Positions 61,187 through 64,000 of a DNA stretch of 64,000 nt are shown here, one piece after another; within the stretch, counting starts at the first letter, position 1; the number at the start of each line of letters is the position of its first letter. The stretch spans positions 310,001-374,000 of the forward strand of contig JALHRD010000001.1 in assembly GCA_022841625.1 (NCBI GenBank), given 5' to 3'. Under the pieces are notes generated by a model that was given only the letters and a program-made list of their open reading frames with translations, searched no databases and had not been told where the DNA came from. Origin of the DNA: Xanthobacteraceae bacterium (lineage in GTDB: Bacteria; Pseudomonadota; Alphaproteobacteria; Rhizobiales; Xanthobacteraceae). Made by a program: the position numbers and the translations under genes.

Positions 61187-61933
61187 CTACAAAAGTCGTA
61201 AGGCAATTTGGGCGCCGTTCGGGATGTAGCCGATATAGTCAATCCGCTTTCCAGTTTCCGCGGCGAATTCGCTCAGGGCCCTGAACTCGCCCTGCTCCCA
61301 CCCTGGATAATTAAAGAAATTGTCAAACACAATGACGGTTCCTGCTCCCAGCAGCGGCCGCGCCTCAGTCAAAATAGTCTTGGCGGAGCTGAAGAGGTCA
61401 CTGTCGACATGCATGAAACTAATCTTCGAACTCGGCCGCGCAATAAAAAACGGACCCGCAGTATCGGCGAAAAAGCCCTTGATCAGCGCCACATTCGCGC
61501 GAACCGGCGGCAACGCTCCGCCCAGACTGAAGGCGCCCTTCTTGCTGCCGGCCGTCCATGCCTCCGGCAGCCCAATAAATGAATCAAAACCGTAGAAGGT
61601 GACGTTGGGCTTGAGCTTCGCAAGACGATTGATCGATGCGCCCTTGTAAACGCCAAACTCCAGGAAGAGCCCGTCGTCGGAGGTCACATGACCGAGCGCC
61701 AGCCGGAATAATTCATCACGGGTCTTGCAGCGCGGAACATCCCGCAGCTTTTCGTTCTCGAATGCCACCGAGGTATCGCCGGGCTTCAATAGTGCGACCA
61801 TATCGAGATCGCTCATTACCAATTCGATGAGTTTGCGAATGCGACGGCGGACGATCTTGCGGATCGCTTCCCGGGCATCCTCGGCAAACTGCCGCTGCCA
61901 GATTCGAATGGAATCGATTGGTGATACAGGCAT
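61187..61933 (-). CDS. TylF/MycF-like class I SAM-dependent methyltransferase
   Basis: A 248-residue methyltransferase. The SAM motif is DGLFLEFGVYKGASINRLAK, next FYGFDSFIGLPEAW, then ISFMHVDSDLFSSAKTILTE with metal-binding Asp and FDNFFNYPGWEQGEFRALSE, as in macrocin O-methyltransferase (TylF) relatives. Such enzymes act on sugars or natural products with Mg2+. It stands between degP and ccmH, which are often close in related genomes, and by eye its DNA is less GC-rich, so it may be acquired. An imperfect AT-rich palindrome (61121-61147) follows its stop. Its substrate is unknown. Confidence 0.85.
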   Translation of the reverse strand: MPVSPIDSIRIWQRQFAEDAREAIRKIVRRRIRKLIELVMSDLDMVALLKPGDTSVAFENEKLRDVPRCKTRDELFRLALGHVTSDDGLFLEFGVYKGASINRLAKLKPNVTFYGFDSFIGLPEAWTAGSKKGAFSLGGALPPVRANVALIKGFFADTAGPFFIARPSSKISFMHVDSDLFSSAKTILTEARPLLGAGTVIVFDNFFNYPGWEQGEFRALSEFAAETGKRIDYIGYIPNGAQIALRLL

Positions 61934-62015
61934 TGGACGTCACATGTTTTGTTGAAGCAGGATAACATGGACAAATGCATCGCCAGCATGCGCAATGCGC
62001 TGCGCCCATTGCACC

Positions 62016-62510
62016 TTACGACCGATCCTGCGATTTCATCAGCCGCGCCAGCCGGCGTTCTTCGTCGGCAGTGAGCGCACCGCCCTGCGGTGTGACAGCA
62101 TCGTTCGTCGGAGCGCCGCCCGCGCGCCGCCGGGCCAGCATGAACAGCGCCAGCCCGCCGCCGATCAGCAGCAGCGGCGGCGCGAACCACAGCAGCGCGG
62201 TCTGCCAACGCAGCCGCGGATTCAACAATACGAACTCGCCGTAGCGCTGCACCAGAAAATCGAGCACCTGCTGATTGCTGTCGCCGGCCTGCAAGCGTTC
62301 GCGCACGAGAATGCGCAGATCGCGCGCCAATGGTGCATCGGAATCGTCAATCGATTGATTCTGACACACCATGCAGCGCAACTGCCGCGACAATTCGCGG
62401 GCGCGCGTTTCCTTGGCAGGATCGGTGACAATCTCGTCGGGCTGCACCGCGAGCGCAGGCGCCGCCGCAAGCAACGCCAAAATGATGAGCAGGCGTCGCA
62501 GCCAAGCCAT
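62016..62510 (-). CDS. ccmH: Cytochrome c maturation protein CcmH
   Basis: A 164-residue membrane-anchored thiol oxidoreductase that helps keep apocytochrome c reduced for haem attachment. It has a signal (MAWLRRLLIILALLAAAPAL), the LRCMVCQNQS redox motif with Cys46 and Cys49, a conserved ARDLRILVRERLQAGDSNQQ segment, and a single C-terminal membrane helix (WFAPPLLLIGGGLALFML). It follows ccmF with four bases between, so the genes are one operon. Length is that of CcmH without the TPR extension (CcmI separate). Confidence 0.95.
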   Translation of the reverse strand: MAWLRRLLIILALLAAAPALAVQPDEIVTDPAKETRARELSRQLRCMVCQNQSIDDSDAPLARDLRILVRERLQAGDSNQQVLDFLVQRYGEFVLLNPRLRWQTALLWFAPPLLLIGGGLALFMLARRRAGGAPTNDAVTPQGGALTADEERRLARLMKSQDRS

Positions 62511-62514
62511 AGCC

Positions 62515-64000
62515 TTACTCCGCCGGCTGCATGACGGGTTTGCTCCGCGCGGGCTTCGGCGCGCCGACGCGCAGTCGTCGGTCGCTCAGCGACAACAGGC
62601 CGCCGAGCACCATGACAATGGTGCCGAGCCAGATCAGCAACACCAATGGCTTATGATAAGCGCGCACGGCAATCGTACCGCCGGGCGAAGGATCGCCGAG
62701 CGACACATAGATCTGGCTGAAGCCGCGGCTCATCAGCGCCGCTTCGGTGCGGGTGGTCGAGCGCGCCGGGAAGGTTCGCTTGGACGGCTCGATCTCGCCG
62801 ATCACGGCGCCGCCACGCTGAACGGTAAAGCGTGCGATCTGATCGCTATAATTCGGGCCGGGCCGCGTGGCCATTCCGTCGAAGCGGATGTCGTAGCCGC
62901 CAATCTCGATGCTCTGCCCCGGCTTCATTTCGGCGATCCGCTCGGTGCCGAACTGGGTCTCGCCGACGATGCCGATCAGAGTAATGCCAAGCGCCAGATG
63001 CGCGATCATCGTACCCCAGGCCGAACGCGGCAATCCGGCGGCACGCGCCAGCGCTGCCTTGGGCGACATACGGAACAAGCCGGTGCGCTCCGCCAAATCG
63101 GTGAACGCGCCGATAATGACATAGACCGCGATCCCAACCACCAGCGGCGCCAGCACCGGACCGCCCTGCACCACCGCATAGCAGCCCACCATGACGGCGA
63201 GCGCGACGCCGGCCGCCGCCATCAGCCGCTGCGCCACGCCCGGAAGGTCGCCGCGCTTCCAGGCCAGCAGCGGCCCAAACGGCACCGCCAGCAACAGCAC
63301 CAGAAACAGCGGACCGAAAGTCGCGTTAAAGAATGGGGCGCCGACCGAGATCTTTTCGCCGGTCAGCGCCTCCAGCGCGAGCGGATAAAGCGTGCCGACA
63401 AACACCGACATGCAGGCGGTAACCAGGAACAGATTGTTGAGCACCAGCGCGCCCTCGCGCGACACCGGCGCGAACAACCCACCTTGCTTGAGCAACGGCG
63501 CCCGCCAAGCAAACAGCACGAACGCGCCGCCGATAAACAGCACCAAAAGCGCAAGGATGAACACGCCGCGCGACGGATCGGTGGCGAAGGCATGCACCGA
63601 CGTCAGCACGCCCGAGCGCACCAGGAAGGTCCCGACCAGCGACAGTGAAAACGCCATGATGGCGAGCAGGATGGTCCAGATCTTCAGTGCGTTGCGCTTT
63701 TCCATCACCACCGCGGAATGCAATAGCGCGGTGGTGATCAGCCACGGCATGAAGGAAGCATTCTCGACCGGGTCCCAGAACCACCAGCCGCCCCAGCCCA
63801 GCGTGTAATAGGCCCAATACGAACCCATCGAAATGCCGAGGGTGAGAAAGATCCAAGCCAACAGCGTCCACGGCCGCACCCAGCGCGCCCATGCGGCATC
63901 GATGCGGCCCTCGATCAGCGCGGCGATCGCAAACGAGAACGAGATCGAGAGCCCGACATAGCCGACATAAAGCAGTGGCGGATGGATCGCGAGGCCGGGG
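62515..64000 (-). CDS. ccmF: Cytochrome c haem lyase subunit CcmF, C-terminal part
   Basis: Integral-membrane subunit that, with CcmH, attaches haem to apocytochrome c. About 495 of the usual 650-660 residues are in the window; the start lies beyond the right edge. Visible at the N-side are PGLAIHPPLLYVGYVG and the haem-handling WWD motif region GWGGWWFWDPVENASFMPWL, with many membrane helices, and at the C-side the periplasmic domain (GETQFGTERIAEMKPGQSIE). A GTG at 63879 in the same frame is internal, not the real start. Four bases before ccmH. Confidence 0.95.
   Translation of the reverse strand, partial: PGLAIHPPLLYVGYVGLSISFSFAIAALIEGRIDAAWARWVRPWTLLAWIFLTLGISMGSYWAYYTLGWGGWWFWDPVENASFMPWLITTALLHSAVVMEKRNALKIWTILLAIMAFSLSLVGTFLVRSGVLTSVHAFATDPSRGVFILALLVLFIGGAFVLFAWRAPLLKQGGLFAPVSREGALVLNNLFLVTACMSVFVGTLYPLALEALTGEKISVGAPFFNATFGPLFLVLLLAVPFGPLLAWKRGDLPGVAQRLMAAAGVALAVMVGCYAVVQGGPVLAPLVVGIAVYVIIGAFTDLAERTGLFRMSPKAALARAAGLPRSAWGTMIAHLALGITLIGIVGETQFGTERIAEMKPGQSIEIGGYDIRFDGMATRPGPNYSDQIARFTVQRGGAVIGEIEPSKRTFPARSTTRTEAALMSRGFSQIYVSLGDPSPGGTIAVRAYHKPLVLLIWLGTIVMVLGGLLSLSDRRLRVGAPKPARSKPVMQPAE

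Noticed and set aside
1-64000. tRNA, rRNA, prophage or integrated element
   Set aside because: No clover-leaf with TTCGA-type T-loop, no rRNA motif and no integrase, terminase or transposase gene was found in the gaps or frames.

Overview
The window is GC-rich, densely coding chromosomal DNA from an alphaproteobacterium, most likely order Hyphomicrobiales (Rhizobiales), near Bradyrhizobiaceae/Xanthobacteraceae. Supporting signs are DUF2865 and DUF2059 proteins, class II DAHP synthase, PleC/DivJ-type histidine kinases, the order glnE - histidine kinase - response regulator - degP - ccmH - ccmF, many orphan Bug-type solute receptors, and several intergenic hairpin repeat families resembling those in Bradyrhizobium and Rhodopseudomonas. 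No rRNA, tRNA, CRISPR, phage or intact insertion sequence was found. The taxonomy is inferred from gene content, not from a search.

Layout. 1-9.5 kb: 5'-part of cysS, secreted TPR and small exported proteins, marR-maiA-EamA exporter run, a DUF2865 protein, an NHL beta-propeller and glutamine-dependent nadE. 9.5-12.1 kb: intergenic repeat cluster, a 516-residue TPR protein and another repeat. 12.1-21.6 kb: diacylglycerol kinase, an omptin-like outer-membrane protein, a DODA-type dioxygenase, class II DAHP synthase, glutathione reductase, DUF2059, rpiA, gph, a PEGA-like lipoprotein and moaA. 21.7-31 kb: a transport region with TRAP permeases dctQM, an outer-membrane beta-barrel, an acyl-CoA ligase paired with a Bug receptor, two further Bug receptors, a MITE-like element and a TakP-like TRAP receptor. 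31-43 kb: Mrp/ApbC, a beta-hydroxyacid dehydrogenase, a broken chemotaxis receptor, GST-MBL pair, PleC-like kinase, DUF1289, retropepsin-like protease, tandem TauE/SafE permeases, dusA and an alpha/beta hydrolase. 43-53.7 kb: an array of four CTAG-bounded hairpins, a long CDF metal transporter, tandem Bug receptors, pepN, a second PAS kinase, a sixth Bug receptor and a frameshifted cupin. 53.8-64 kb: glnE, a two-component system, degP, a TylF-like methyltransferase, ccmH and the 3' part of ccmF.

Themes. Carboxylate uptake is heavily represented: six Bug receptors without any TctA/TctB, one TRAP system with receptor and permeases about 6 kb apart, and a CoA ligase next to one receptor. Envelope maintenance is the second theme (two-component system beside degP, cytochrome c maturation, several exported proteins of unknown role). 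Three genes look broken (chemotaxis receptor by internal deletion plus frame change; a cupin and a small zinc-ribbon gene by apparent single-base shifts).

The most unusual DNA-level feature is 43131-43460: four consecutive ~75-79 bp imperfect palindromes, each starting and ending with CTAG, each with an off-centre 2-3 nt T-rich bulge at the same place, whose stems differ in sequence but keep pairing. Two 13-nt spacers and one shared CTAG separate them. I regard this as the best candidate for an undescribed element family.
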